Origin: Oscillospiraceae bacterium
GTDB lineage: Bacteria; Bacillota; Clostridia; Oscillospirales; Ruminococcaceae
Direction of reading: 5' to 3'
Assembly (NCBI GenBank): GCA_017848115.1
Contig: JAGAKZ010000015.1
Location: 1-64,000, forward strand
Length of the DNA stretch: 64,000 nucleotides
A program made the position numbers and the translations under genes. Below the pieces are notes generated by a model that was not told the origin of the DNA, searched no databases, and saw only the letters and a program-made list of their open reading frames with translations. Positions 16,941-25,549 of this stretch are shown piece by piece (position 1 is the stretch's first letter; each line of letters begins with the position of its first letter).

Positions 16941-17147
16941 ATGTTAGAAGAATGTATCTGGGGAATATCATCTTTACGTAAAGCCTTTAAGCGTCAGAAA
17001 AATAAAGAGTCGCATAAATGGTCGCCGTTGAAAAAAGCATATGTCTGTATGTTATATATTTTGTTATGGATACTAAGCATATTTCTGATCGCATTTTTTA
17101 TGGTATGCAATAAAATCAATCAACTCAAAAGTTTCATTTTCAAATAA
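16941..17147 (+). CDS. Small single-span membrane protein
   Basis: A 68-residue protein: a basic N-terminal half (LRKAFKRQKNKESHKWSPL) and one transmembrane helix (MLYILLWILSIFLIAFFMV). It starts 36 bases after the large coiled-coil gene and has GCGAGG upstream. No family is recognised. Small membrane proteins next to defence genes can be anchors or effectors, but this is only suggestive. Confidence 0.5.
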   Translation: MLEECIWGISSLRKAFKRQKNKESHKWSPLKKAYVCMLYILLWILSIFLIAFFMVCNKINQLKSFIFK

Positions 17148-17191
17148 AAAAATATATATCAAAGCCTTCAGTGCCACGCCTTCTTATCCCC

Positions 17192-17220
17192 TTGACACAA
17201 TCCGAAACAAATGTTAAACT
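17192..17220 (+). promoter_or_regulatory. Promoter of the AAA-like/PD-(D/E)XK gene
   Basis: TTGACA, 17 bases, TAAACT, about 45 bases before the GTG start. It gives this gene its own transcript. Confidence 0.65.
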
Positions 17221-17264
17221 ATATTCAGTTACAAATTCGGAGTCAAAAGAAAGGATGAGAGGTC

Positions 17265-18953
17265 GTGGCACAAAAAATAGCAATAGGATCACAAAGCTTT
17301 AGCAATATTATAGAAAACAACTGTTTCTTTATAGACAAAACACCATTAATAAAAGACTGGTGGGAAAATTACGACTCGGTGACCCTGATAACCCGCCCAA
17401 GAAGATTCGGAAAAACACTCAACATGGACATGATAAACTGCTTTTTCAGCAACAAATACGAAGGCCGATCCGATCTTTTTGAAAATCTTGAAATATGGAA
17501 AGACGAAAAATACAGAGAGATGCAGGGAAAATATCCTGTTATATTTTTTAGTTTTGCAGGAATAAAAGAAAAAACTTATGAATCGGCTGTATATAGAATG
17601 TGCAATAAAATAAGAGAATTGTATGTCAGCAATTCATTTTTACTTGAATCACCTGCACTTCTTAAAAGCGAAAAGAAAAACTTTGAAGAATATTTAGAGA
17701 AAATAGACGAGAGAGATTTACCGGATGCGATCAATCGGTTGTGTTATTTTCTGAGCGGACACTATAAAAAAAATAAAGTAATAGTTCTTCTCGATGAATA
17801 CGACACTCCACTGCAAGAGGCGTATATAAACGGTTACTGGGATGAAATGTCCGGACTTATAAGGAGCCTTTTCAATAATACATTCAAAACAAATATTTAT
17901 CTTGATCGTGCAATACTCACCGGAATAACAAGAGTAAGCAAAGAATCGATGTTCTCGGATCTTAATAATCTAAAAGTAGCATCTGTCAGCAGTAATATTT
18001 ACAGTAAATATTTCGGATTTACAGAAGATGAAGTATTTGAAGCTATGGATAAATTCGGGTACACAAATAAAGATGAAGTAAAAAGCTGGTATGATGGTTT
18101 TACAATAGGTGATGAAAAGGATATATATAATCCGTGGTCAATAATAAATTTCCTTGATGAAGGAGTCTTAAAACCCTACTGGTCAAACACAAGCTCAAAC
18201 GGTTTAGCAGGGAAACTGATAATGCAGGGTGATGAAGAAGTAAAATCAGACTTTGAAGACTTGCTTAACGGAAAAACAATAAAGAAAAAGCTTGATGAAG
18301 ATATAGTTTTTTCACAGCTTGATGAAGATATGAATGCTGTCTGGAGTCTCCTGTCAGCATCGGGTTATCTTAAAATAAAATCAAGAGATTTTGATATATA
18401 TGAACTTGAAATAGTGAATTATGAAGTAATGCAGATGTTTAATAATATGGTGAACAGATGGTTTACATCGAAGCCGGTAAAATACAACAAACTTATAAAA
18501 ACACTCCTTAACGGAGAAATCGAAGACTTAAACGAATACATGAACGACCTCACAATATCAATAATAAGTTCATTTGATACAGGAAAAGATACAAATGAAA
18601 AGCAGTTGCCCGAAAGATTTTATCATGGATTTGTGTTAGGGCTTCTTGTAGAACTTCGTGACAGATATGTTCTGCAGTCAAACAGAGAGAGCGGAGCAGG
18701 TCGTTATGATATAATGCTTATTCCTAAAAATATAAAAGAAGACAATGCACTGATAATAGAGTTCAAAGTTATAAGACGAAACAGAGGCGAAAAGGGTCTT
18801 GAAGATACGTTAAAAAATGCCCTTGAACAGATAGAACAAAAACAGTACAGTCGTTTTCTTACAGACCTTGGAGTACCAAATGAGCATATCTTAAAATACG
18901 GATTTGCGTTTGAAGGAAAAGAAGTGCTTGTAGGGCTTAAAACAATAAACTGA
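17265..18953 (+). CDS. AAA-like ATPase / PD-(D/E)XK nuclease family protein
   Basis: A 562-residue protein of the pair AAA-ATPase_like plus PDDEXK_9 (DUF1703). The N-terminus reads NNCFFIDKTPLIKDW, then a P-loop TRPRRFGKTLNMDMI (about 40-55) and a Walker B-like VIVLLDEYDTPLQEA. The C-terminal nuclease region has AGRYDIMLIPK and ALIIEFKV (the D...ExK signature), then a helical QYSRFLTDLG. The start is GTG with GAGAGG upstream. These proteins occur in many copies in Ruminococcus and Bacteroides genomes; the role is unproven, with defence or mobile-element functions proposed. A similar C-terminus is seen in the partial gene at the right end of the window. Confidence 0.88.
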   Translation: MAQKIAIGSQSFSNIIENNCFFIDKTPLIKDWWENYDSVTLITRPRRFGKTLNMDMINCFFSNKYEGRSDLFENLEIWKDEKYREMQGKYPVIFFSFAGIKEKTYESAVYRMCNKIRELYVSNSFLLESPALLKSEKKNFEEYLEKIDERDLPDAINRLCYFLSGHYKKNKVIVLLDEYDTPLQEAYINGYWDEMSGLIRSLFNNTFKTNIYLDRAILTGITRVSKESMFSDLNNLKVASVSSNIYSKYFGFTEDEVFEAMDKFGYTNKDEVKSWYDGFTIGDEKDIYNPWSIINFLDEGVLKPYWSNTSSNGLAGKLIMQGDEEVKSDFEDLLNGKTIKKKLDEDIVFSQLDEDMNAVWSLLSASGYLKIKSRDFDIYELEIVNYEVMQMFNNMVNRWFTSKPVKYNKLIKTLLNGEIEDLNEYMNDLTISIISSFDTGKDTNEKQLPERFYHGFVLGLLVELRDRYVLQSNRESGAGRYDIMLIPKNIKEDNALIIEFKVIRRNRGEKGLEDTLKNALEQIEQKQYSRFLTDLGVPNEHILKYGFAFEGKEVLVGLKTIN

Positions 18954-18992
18954 AAAATAACAGCTTATCGGAAACGGTAAGCTGTTATTTTT
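18954..18992 (+). terminator. Terminator after the AAA-like gene
   Basis: AAAAATAACAGCTTA, 10-base loop, TAAGCTGTTATTTTT, directly after the stop codon. Confidence 0.9.
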
Positions 18993-19102
18993 GAAATGTT
19001 TTTCAAAATCAATTTTTTATAGTTTATTGTGCATATAAAAGCAATAATAAATGAAAAATATAAGTTAATTTTCACAAAAAATGTTTTGATTTAAATCAAC
19101 TC

Positions 19103-19131
19103 TTGATAAGTCATAAACAATAGTGTATAAT
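19103..19131 (+). promoter_or_regulatory. Promoter of the GH30 xylanase gene
   Basis: TTGATA, 17 bases, TATAAT. The untranslated leader to ATG 19272 is about 135 bases of AT-rich sequence, in which I see no riboswitch. Confidence 0.7.
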
Positions 19132-19271
19132 AATTATATAGTAAGAGTTATACACAAGAGTTTGTAATAAAAGGCAAGGATGTGTTTGTGGTTTAAAGTT
19201 TTAGGTTAAAGTTAAGTGGTTAAGTTTGTATGGTAAAGGAATAATAACATTTTTTAAGGGGAAATGTATTT

Positions 19272-21374
19272 ATGAAAACGGTTTCTTTAAAATCGGTAAC
19301 AGCAATATTTACATCGGTAGCATTGCTAATGGGAATGGTAGCTACTCCCGGTGTAGTCCGTGAGGAAAAAGTATATGCTGCGAGTGACTGTGTAATTGAC
19401 GTAAGCAAGTCATATCAGCTTATACGTGGCTTTGGCGGTATCAATCATCCTGAGTGGACAGGTAAGGACCTTTCATCTTCTCAGCGCCAGACAGCTTTCG
19501 GAAACGGAAGTAATGAACTTGGTATGAGTGTTCTTCGTGTTTATGTAAACGAAGATAAAAATCAGTGGTACAAAGCTGTAGATACTGCAAAGGCTTGTAT
19601 TGCTCAGGGTGGTATAGTATTTGCTTCACCATGGCATCCACCGGCAGAACTCTGTGAAAAGTTTACAAGAACTTATAAGACATGGAACGGTACTACAGTA
19701 ACCCAGCCAAATCAGAAGAGATTAAGACATGATAAATATGCAGAGTACGCAAAACATCTTAACGACTTTGTTTTATATATGCGTTCAAAAGGTGTTGATA
19801 TCTATGCTATCTCTGTACAGAACGAACCTGACTATGCTGAAGAATGGACCTGGTGGACATCAGATGAGTGTACTGAATTTCTTGCAAATTATGCTCATGT
19901 TATTGATACAAAGGTAATGTCACCTGAAACATTCCAGTATGCAAATAAGGATTATTACACAAAAATTCTTAACAATCAGAAGGCATTTGCAAACTGCGAT
20001 CTTTTCGCAACACATTTCTACGGAACACAGCGTAGTCAGATGGATTTCCCTGCACTCGAATCAAGCGGAAAAGAAATCTGGATGACAGAAGTATATGTTC
20101 CTAACAGTGACGCCGATTCAGCAGACAGATGGCCTGAAGCTATAAAGATATCTGAAAATATTCACAACGGTCTTGTAGTCGGAAATATGAGTGCATATGT
20201 ATGGTGGTACATACGCCGTAGCTACGGTCCGATGAAAGAAGACGGTTCTATAAGTAAAAGAGGATACTGCATGGCTCAGTTCTCCAAATATGTACGTCCT
20301 GGTTCAGTAAGAATAAGTGCTACAGAAACTCCTGATACCGGTTTGCTGGTTTCAGCTTATAAAGATGACGGAAAAGTAGTTATCGTAGCGATAAACAATG
20401 GTTCAGGAACACCGGTTCAGCATTTTTCACTTCCGGGAGTAAACATCACAAACGTTGACAGATACAGAACTTCCGCAAATGAGAATCTTGCAAAGACAAG
20501 TGATCTTGAATGCAAAGACGGCGGATTTTATGCAACTCTTCCTGCAAACAGCGTATCAACATTTGTTATAACAGCTTCAAATGTTGAAAACGATGGTTCA
20601 CAGTCAGGCAATCAGGATACTTCACAGCCTATCACACCTGATTCAAACGGTTATTATATTCATGACACATTTGAAGATGGCTGGGGCGACTGGGAAGGCA
20701 GAGGCGCAGAAATAAAGAGCAGTGGCAGAATACCTTTTGAAGGTACAGAAGCATTGCTTATATGTGATCGTACAGATTCATGGAACGGTGCACAGCTGGC
20801 ACTTTCAAAATCAACATTTGTTCCTGGTAAGGCATATAGTTTCAGTACAGTTGCAGCTGTTTCAGAAACTGACGGAACTGAAAATCTCTGCATGACTTTA
20901 CAGTATGTAGATACAAACGGTGATACAAGATATTCAAGAATAGCAACAGCAAAGGCTGAATACGTTGATACTTATGTACAGCTTGCAAACACAAAATTTG
21001 TTATTCCTGAGGGTGCATCAGATATGCGCCTTGTAATTGAAACAGAAAGTCAGACAAGTAATTTTTACATAGACGAAGTTATAATCGCAAAAGAGGGAGT
21101 AGAGATCAAAGAAGATATCAAAGTTCCCGATGTACCGAATAATGATGATAATAATAATAACAATATAGTGTACGGTGATCTTAACAAAGACGGTGCTATA
21201 GATATAACTGATATTACTTTATTGAGCCTTTTCATTCTTGGTGACAGAGTACCAAGTGATGAACAGAAACTTGCTGCTGATGTATCATATGATGGAAATG
21301 TTGATCTTGCAGACCTTGCACATTTCAAACAGTATATTTCTAAGGATTCAGTTGTTCTTGGTCCTGGAAAGTAA
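19272..21374 (+). CDS. Dockerin-bearing GH30 (subfamily 8-like) xylanase with CBM22-like module
   Basis: A 700-residue secreted enzyme that should cut xylan in plant cell walls. Order: signal peptide (about 1-36, ending VYA), GH30 catalytic domain with side beta domain (about 40-430), a CBM22-like carbohydrate-binding domain (about 452-610; FEDGWGDWEGRG to NFYIDEV), an Asn/Asp linker, and a C-terminal type I dockerin (about 636-695; GDLNKDGAIDITDITLLSL, then DVSYDGNVDLADLAHFKQY). The acid/base is Glu185 in QNEPDY and the nucleophile Glu273 in WMTEVYV. Whether it needs glucuronic acid side chains (true GH30_8 glucuronoxylanases use an Arg) cannot be settled by eye. AAGGGGA precedes the ATG. 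The dockerin implies attachment to a cellulosome scaffold encoded elsewhere. Confidence 0.93.
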   Translation: MKTVSLKSVTAIFTSVALLMGMVATPGVVREEKVYAASDCVIDVSKSYQLIRGFGGINHPEWTGKDLSSSQRQTAFGNGSNELGMSVLRVYVNEDKNQWYKAVDTAKACIAQGGIVFASPWHPPAELCEKFTRTYKTWNGTTVTQPNQKRLRHDKYAEYAKHLNDFVLYMRSKGVDIYAISVQNEPDYAEEWTWWTSDECTEFLANYAHVIDTKVMSPETFQYANKDYYTKILNNQKAFANCDLFATHFYGTQRSQMDFPALESSGKEIWMTEVYVPNSDADSADRWPEAIKISENIHNGLVVGNMSAYVWWYIRRSYGPMKEDGSISKRGYCMAQFSKYVRPGSVRISATETPDTGLLVSAYKDDGKVVIVAINNGSGTPVQHFSLPGVNITNVDRYRTSANENLAKTSDLECKDGGFYATLPANSVSTFVITASNVENDGSQSGNQDTSQPITPDSNGYYIHDTFEDGWGDWEGRGAEIKSSGRIPFEGTEALLICDRTDSWNGAQLALSKSTFVPGKAYSFSTVAAVSETDGTENLCMTLQYVDTNGDTRYSRIATAKAEYVDTYVQLANTKFVIPEGASDMRLVIETESQTSNFYIDEVIIAKEGVEIKEDIKVPDVPNNDDNNNNNIVYGDLNKDGAIDITDITLLSLFILGDRVPSDEQKLAADVSYDGNVDLADLAHFKQYISKDSVVLGPGK

Positions 21375-21390
21375 TAAAATATTAAAAAAT

Positions 21391-21428
21391 AGCAGATGCA
21401 TTGAATTTACGATGCATCTGCTGTTTTT
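21391..21428. terminator. Bidirectional terminator between GH30 and enolase
   Basis: AGCAGATGCAT, 10-base loop, ATGCATCTGCT, then T6. It separates two convergent genes. Confidence 0.9.
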
Positions 21429-21475
21429 TGCCCAAAGTTATTTTCGATTATTTTGAGAGCATATTTTTAGAAAAA

Positions 21476-22849
<1,374 letters not shown>

Positions 22850-22916
22850 TTATTTTTTTAGCTTTGTATTTAAATATTCATTGTATAAAAATTTTTTTTA
22901 AAAATTTAAAAATCTA

Positions 22917-22947
22917 TGTAGCTTTTTTTTGATTTGTAAGGTATTAT
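22917..22947 (+). promoter_or_regulatory. Shared upstream element of the YGPP-repeat genes, copy 1
   Basis: TGTAGC, 18 bases, GTATTAT. The same words with the same spacing occur before the second YGPP-repeat gene (24716-24746), both followed by ATTCATTC. Probably a promoter: TATTAT fits a -10 box, while TGTAGC is not a standard -35, which suggests a dedicated sigma factor or activator. Confidence 0.6.
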
Positions 22948-23012
22948 TAATATAGGTGTATGATTCATTCGTTAATTTTCATTTAAAATTTTTTTAAAGA
23001 GAGGTTTTGTTT

Positions 23013-23606
23013 ATGAAAAAGACTAAAAAGACACTTATGACTGCGGCAGTTCTTACTGCGGCCGCAATGAGTTCTCATAATGTGAAAACTGTAGGTGTTG
23101 CTATGGCACCTGTTTACGGACCGCCACCTGCAACCACAGTTACAACAATGAATACAACAATAAGCACTGTTTACGGACCGCCGGTAGCTATCTCAACTAC
23201 TGCTGACGAAGAAGTAACAGCAGTTTCATCACAGGAAGAATATATTGAAACGACAAACAGCCCTCTTGCCGGAGTTTACGGGCCACCGCCTGCGTATACA
23301 ACTGTTACTGATGAAGCCGAGGTTACGACAGTTCCTGTTATATCGGAAGAAGAATATACACAGACTACCGATGATGTTGTATGTGTATACGGACCACCTG
23401 ATGTATTTTATGATGATGGTGATGTAAATATGGACACTCAGATAAATATTGCCGATTATAATCTGATTCTGAGTGCGGCACAAGGTGAAGATATCGGTTA
23501 TTCTCCGGAACGCCTTGCAGACGTTGATAATAACGGTGTTGTTGATGCTGATGATGTTGAAATCATGCGTAAATATCTGACCGGACAGATAGATTCAATG
23601 GAGTAA
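23013..23606 (+). CDS. YGPP-repeat protein with C-terminal dockerin; candidate radical SAM substrate
   Basis: A 197-residue protein from the ATG with AGAGAGG upstream. The N-terminal 34 residues (MKKTKKTLMTAAVLTAAAMS, then SHNV...GVAMAP) are nearly identical to those of the protein at 24801 and look like a signal or leader peptide. Four YGPP motifs follow (Tyr35, 54, 89 and 126), set in Thr/Val/Glu-rich linkers with EEY or EEEY segments. The C-terminus (about 136-192) is a dockerin-like pair of calcium loops: GDVNMDTQINIADYNLIL and DVDNNGVVDADDVEIMRKYL. It lies 29 bases ahead of the radical SAM gene, so probably cotranscribed. That it is modified by that enzyme is inferred from position and repeated motif. 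Confidence 0.75.
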   Translation: MKKTKKTLMTAAVLTAAAMSSHNVKTVGVAMAPVYGPPPATTVTTMNTTISTVYGPPVAISTTADEEVTAVSSQEEYIETTNSPLAGVYGPPPAYTTVTDEAEVTTVPVISEEEYTQTTDDVVCVYGPPDVFYDDGDVNMDTQINIADYNLILSAAQGEDIGYSPERLADVDNNGVVDADDVEIMRKYLTGQIDSME

Positions 23607-23635
23607 TACTGAGAAAAATAACAGGAGGATAAAAA

Positions 23636-24688
23636 ATGTTAAACCCAAATTTGAAAATTCGTGATATGCGTAAGCAGTCAGCAGAGCAGAAAAATGTACT
23701 CAGAAATCTTTTTCTTGAGTTGACAGTAAGGTGCAATGAACGTTGTCTTCATTGCGGAAGCAGTTGTGGAGATGTAAAAGCCGATGAAATGACTACACAG
23801 CAGTATCATACTATTCTGAAGCAGATTTCCGGGGACTTTGATGTAAATACTTTTACGCTGTGTATAACAGGCGGAGAACCGCTTCTCAGAACAGATTTTT
23901 TTGATATCATGTCTGATGCAAATGATATGGGTTATCTCTGGGGCATGACTTCAAACGGTATACTTATAACTCCTGAAGTAGCTAAGGATCTTAAGAGATG
24001 CGGTATGAAAACTATATCTATAAGTATTGACGGTACTCAGGAAACACATGATGCATTCAGAAGAACTCCGGGTGGCTGGCAGAAGGCAATGGACGGAGTT
24101 GAAAATCTTATAAAAACAGGCGGATTCAAGCATATTCAGGTGACAACTGTTGTTACGCATGAAAATATTGGTCAGCTTGACGAGCTTTACAAGATATTCA
24201 GCGAAATGGACATAGATTCATGGAGAGTTATAAATATAGACCCTATAGGCAGAGCAAAACAGTATCCTCATTTACTTATGACAGATGAAGATTTTGTACG
24301 TATGTTTGAGTTTATAAGAAACAAGAGAATGGCAGGAGAGCCAGTAACATACGGTTGCGAACATTATCTCGGTCTTGAATACGAAAGAGAAGTGCGTGAC
24401 TGGTATTTCCACTGTGTAGCAGGTAAGGAAATAGCAAGTATCATGAGCAATGGTGATATCACAGCCTGTCTTGACATTGAACGCAGACCTGAATTTATAA
24501 TGGGTAACATTTTCAAGGATCGTTTCAAAGATGTATGGGAAAATGGTTTCCAGATATTCAGAAAAGGTCTTTCATGCGGAAAATGCGAATCTTGCAGTGA
24601 AATGGAATTCTGCAAGGGCGGAGCATATCACACATGGAACTTTGACGAAAACCGTCCGAATATTTGTTTTAAAGATGTGTTGTTTTAA
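23636..24688 (+). CDS. Radical SAM/SPASM peptide maturase
   Basis: A 350-residue enzyme. The radical SAM motif CNERCLHC (Cys33, 37, 40) follows ELTVR, and TGGEPLLR is the GGE-type SAM-binding segment. The C-terminal SPASM-type part holds CVAGKEIASIMSNGDITACL (about 261-280) and a Cys cluster CGKCESCSEMEFCKGG (about 321-336), expected to bind auxiliary Fe-S clusters. This layout is typical of enzymes that modify ribosomal peptides. It lies between two genes whose products share a leader-like N-terminus and repeated YGPP motifs. From memory, NCBI/TIGRFAM models name a FibroRumin radical SAM maturase class in Fibrobacter and Ruminococcus; this may belong to it, which an HMM search would settle. 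The chemistry is unknown. AGGAGG precedes the ATG. Confidence 0.88.
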   Translation: MLNPNLKIRDMRKQSAEQKNVLRNLFLELTVRCNERCLHCGSSCGDVKADEMTTQQYHTILKQISGDFDVNTFTLCITGGEPLLRTDFFDIMSDANDMGYLWGMTSNGILITPEVAKDLKRCGMKTISISIDGTQETHDAFRRTPGGWQKAMDGVENLIKTGGFKHIQVTTVVTHENIGQLDELYKIFSEMDIDSWRVINIDPIGRAKQYPHLLMTDEDFVRMFEFIRNKRMAGEPVTYGCEHYLGLEYEREVRDWYFHCVAGKEIASIMSNGDITACLDIERRPEFIMGNIFKDRFKDVWENGFQIFRKGLSCGKCESCSEMEFCKGGAYHTWNFDENRPNICFKDVLF

Positions 24689-24715
24689 TTTTTTTATCTG
24701 ATTTACAAAAAAATC

Positions 24716-24746
24716 TGTAGCTTTTTTCATATTTAAAAAGTATTAT
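24716..24746 (+). promoter_or_regulatory. Shared upstream element of the YGPP-repeat genes, copy 2
   Basis: TGTAGC, 18 bases, GTATTAT, matching copy 1 at 22917-22947 in both words and spacing. The start codon lies about 55 bases downstream, against about 65 for copy 1. Confidence 0.6.
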
Positions 24747-24800
24747 ATTTGAATGGTCAGTATTCATTCAGAAAAATAAATCATGAAAGGAAGTATATTG

Positions 24801-25409
24801 ATGAAAAAGACTAAAAGCACACTTATGACCGCTGCGATTCTTACAGCTGCTGCAATGGGTTCGCATAATGTCAATGCAGTAGGTGTTGCGATGGCTCCTG
24901 TATACGGACCACCGCCGGCATACACAACTACACCTGATGGGGACGAATATACAGAGATGACAACTACAACTACACCTGTATACGGACCACCGCCGGCATA
25001 CACAACTACACCTGATGAGGACGAATATACAGAGATGACAACTACAACTACACCTGTATACGGACCACCGCCGGCATATACTACGGTTACTGAAGAAGAG
25101 GAATATCCTCCATTTCCAACAACTCAGCCTGCATACGGACCGCCGGTGGCATATACTACGGTTACTGAAGAAGAGGAATATCCTCAGCCTGCATACGGAC
25201 CGCCTTCAGCGTTCTATGATAAAGGCGATATCAATATGGACAATATAATTAATATTGCCGACTATAATAAAATGCTTAGTGCAGTTCAGGGCGAAGAATT
25301 GTACAGTGCAGAAGAACTGGCTGATATTGACAACGACGGTTCTGTTGACGAAGATGATGTTGACGCAATGCGTAAGTATCTTACAGGTCAGACAGATTCT
25401 CTGGGATAA
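24801..25409 (+). CDS. Second YGPP-repeat protein with C-terminal dockerin; candidate radical SAM substrate
   Basis: A 202-residue protein. The ATG at 24801 has AAAGGAAG upstream; the earlier in-frame ATG at 24783 overlaps that ribosome site. The first 40 residues match the partner at 23013 almost exactly. Five YGPP motifs follow (Tyr35, 61, 87, 112, 132) at spacings of 26, 26, 25 and 20 residues, as YGPPPAYTT units linked by DEYTEMTTTTTP or EEEEYP. The C-terminal dockerin-like module (about 142-198) has GDINMDNIINIADYNKML and DIDNDGSVDEDDVDAMRKYL. It has its own copy of the shared upstream element. Likely exported and docked; modification by the adjacent radical SAM enzyme is an inference. 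Confidence 0.75.
   Translation: MKKTKSTLMTAAILTAAAMGSHNVNAVGVAMAPVYGPPPAYTTTPDGDEYTEMTTTTTPVYGPPPAYTTTPDEDEYTEMTTTTTPVYGPPPAYTTVTEEEEYPPFPTTQPAYGPPVAYTTVTEEEEYPQPAYGPPSAFYDKGDINMDNIINIADYNKMLSAVQGEELYSAEELADIDNDGSVDEDDVDAMRKYLTGQTDSLG
24901..25093 (+). repeat. 78-base tandem repeat inside the second YGPP gene
   Basis: Units start at 24901, 24979 and 25057 (each at TATACGGACCACCGCCGGCA). The first two units differ at one base; the third is partial. A second repeated block (GCATATACTACGGTTACTGA...) occurs at about 25074 and 25149. Near identity points to recent expansion of the YGPP unit. Confidence 0.9.
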
Positions 25410-25429
25410 TATCAAAATACATCTGATAG

Positions 25430-25467
25430 ATAAGTTGCTGATTTTTACAGTCGGCAACTTATTTTTT
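25430..25467 (+). terminator. Terminator after the second YGPP gene
   Basis: ATAAGTTGC, 15-base loop, GCAACTTAT, then a T run. Confidence 0.9.
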
Positions 25468-25549
25468 ATGATTGATTTTTAAGGATTATTTAATATTTTG
25501 TATGGTATAATAAGCTTGATAAAAATCATATCAATAAAGGAAGATTGTC

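Noticed and set aside
17265-18953. Prophage or integrative element carrying the ATPase
   Set aside because: No integrase, phage structural genes or attachment-site repeats are visible in or around 7400-19000.
24901-25200. Direct repeats that could suggest a CRISPR array
   Set aside because: The 78-base units are contiguous, stay in frame and encode the YGPP segments; there are no unique spacers and no cas genes.
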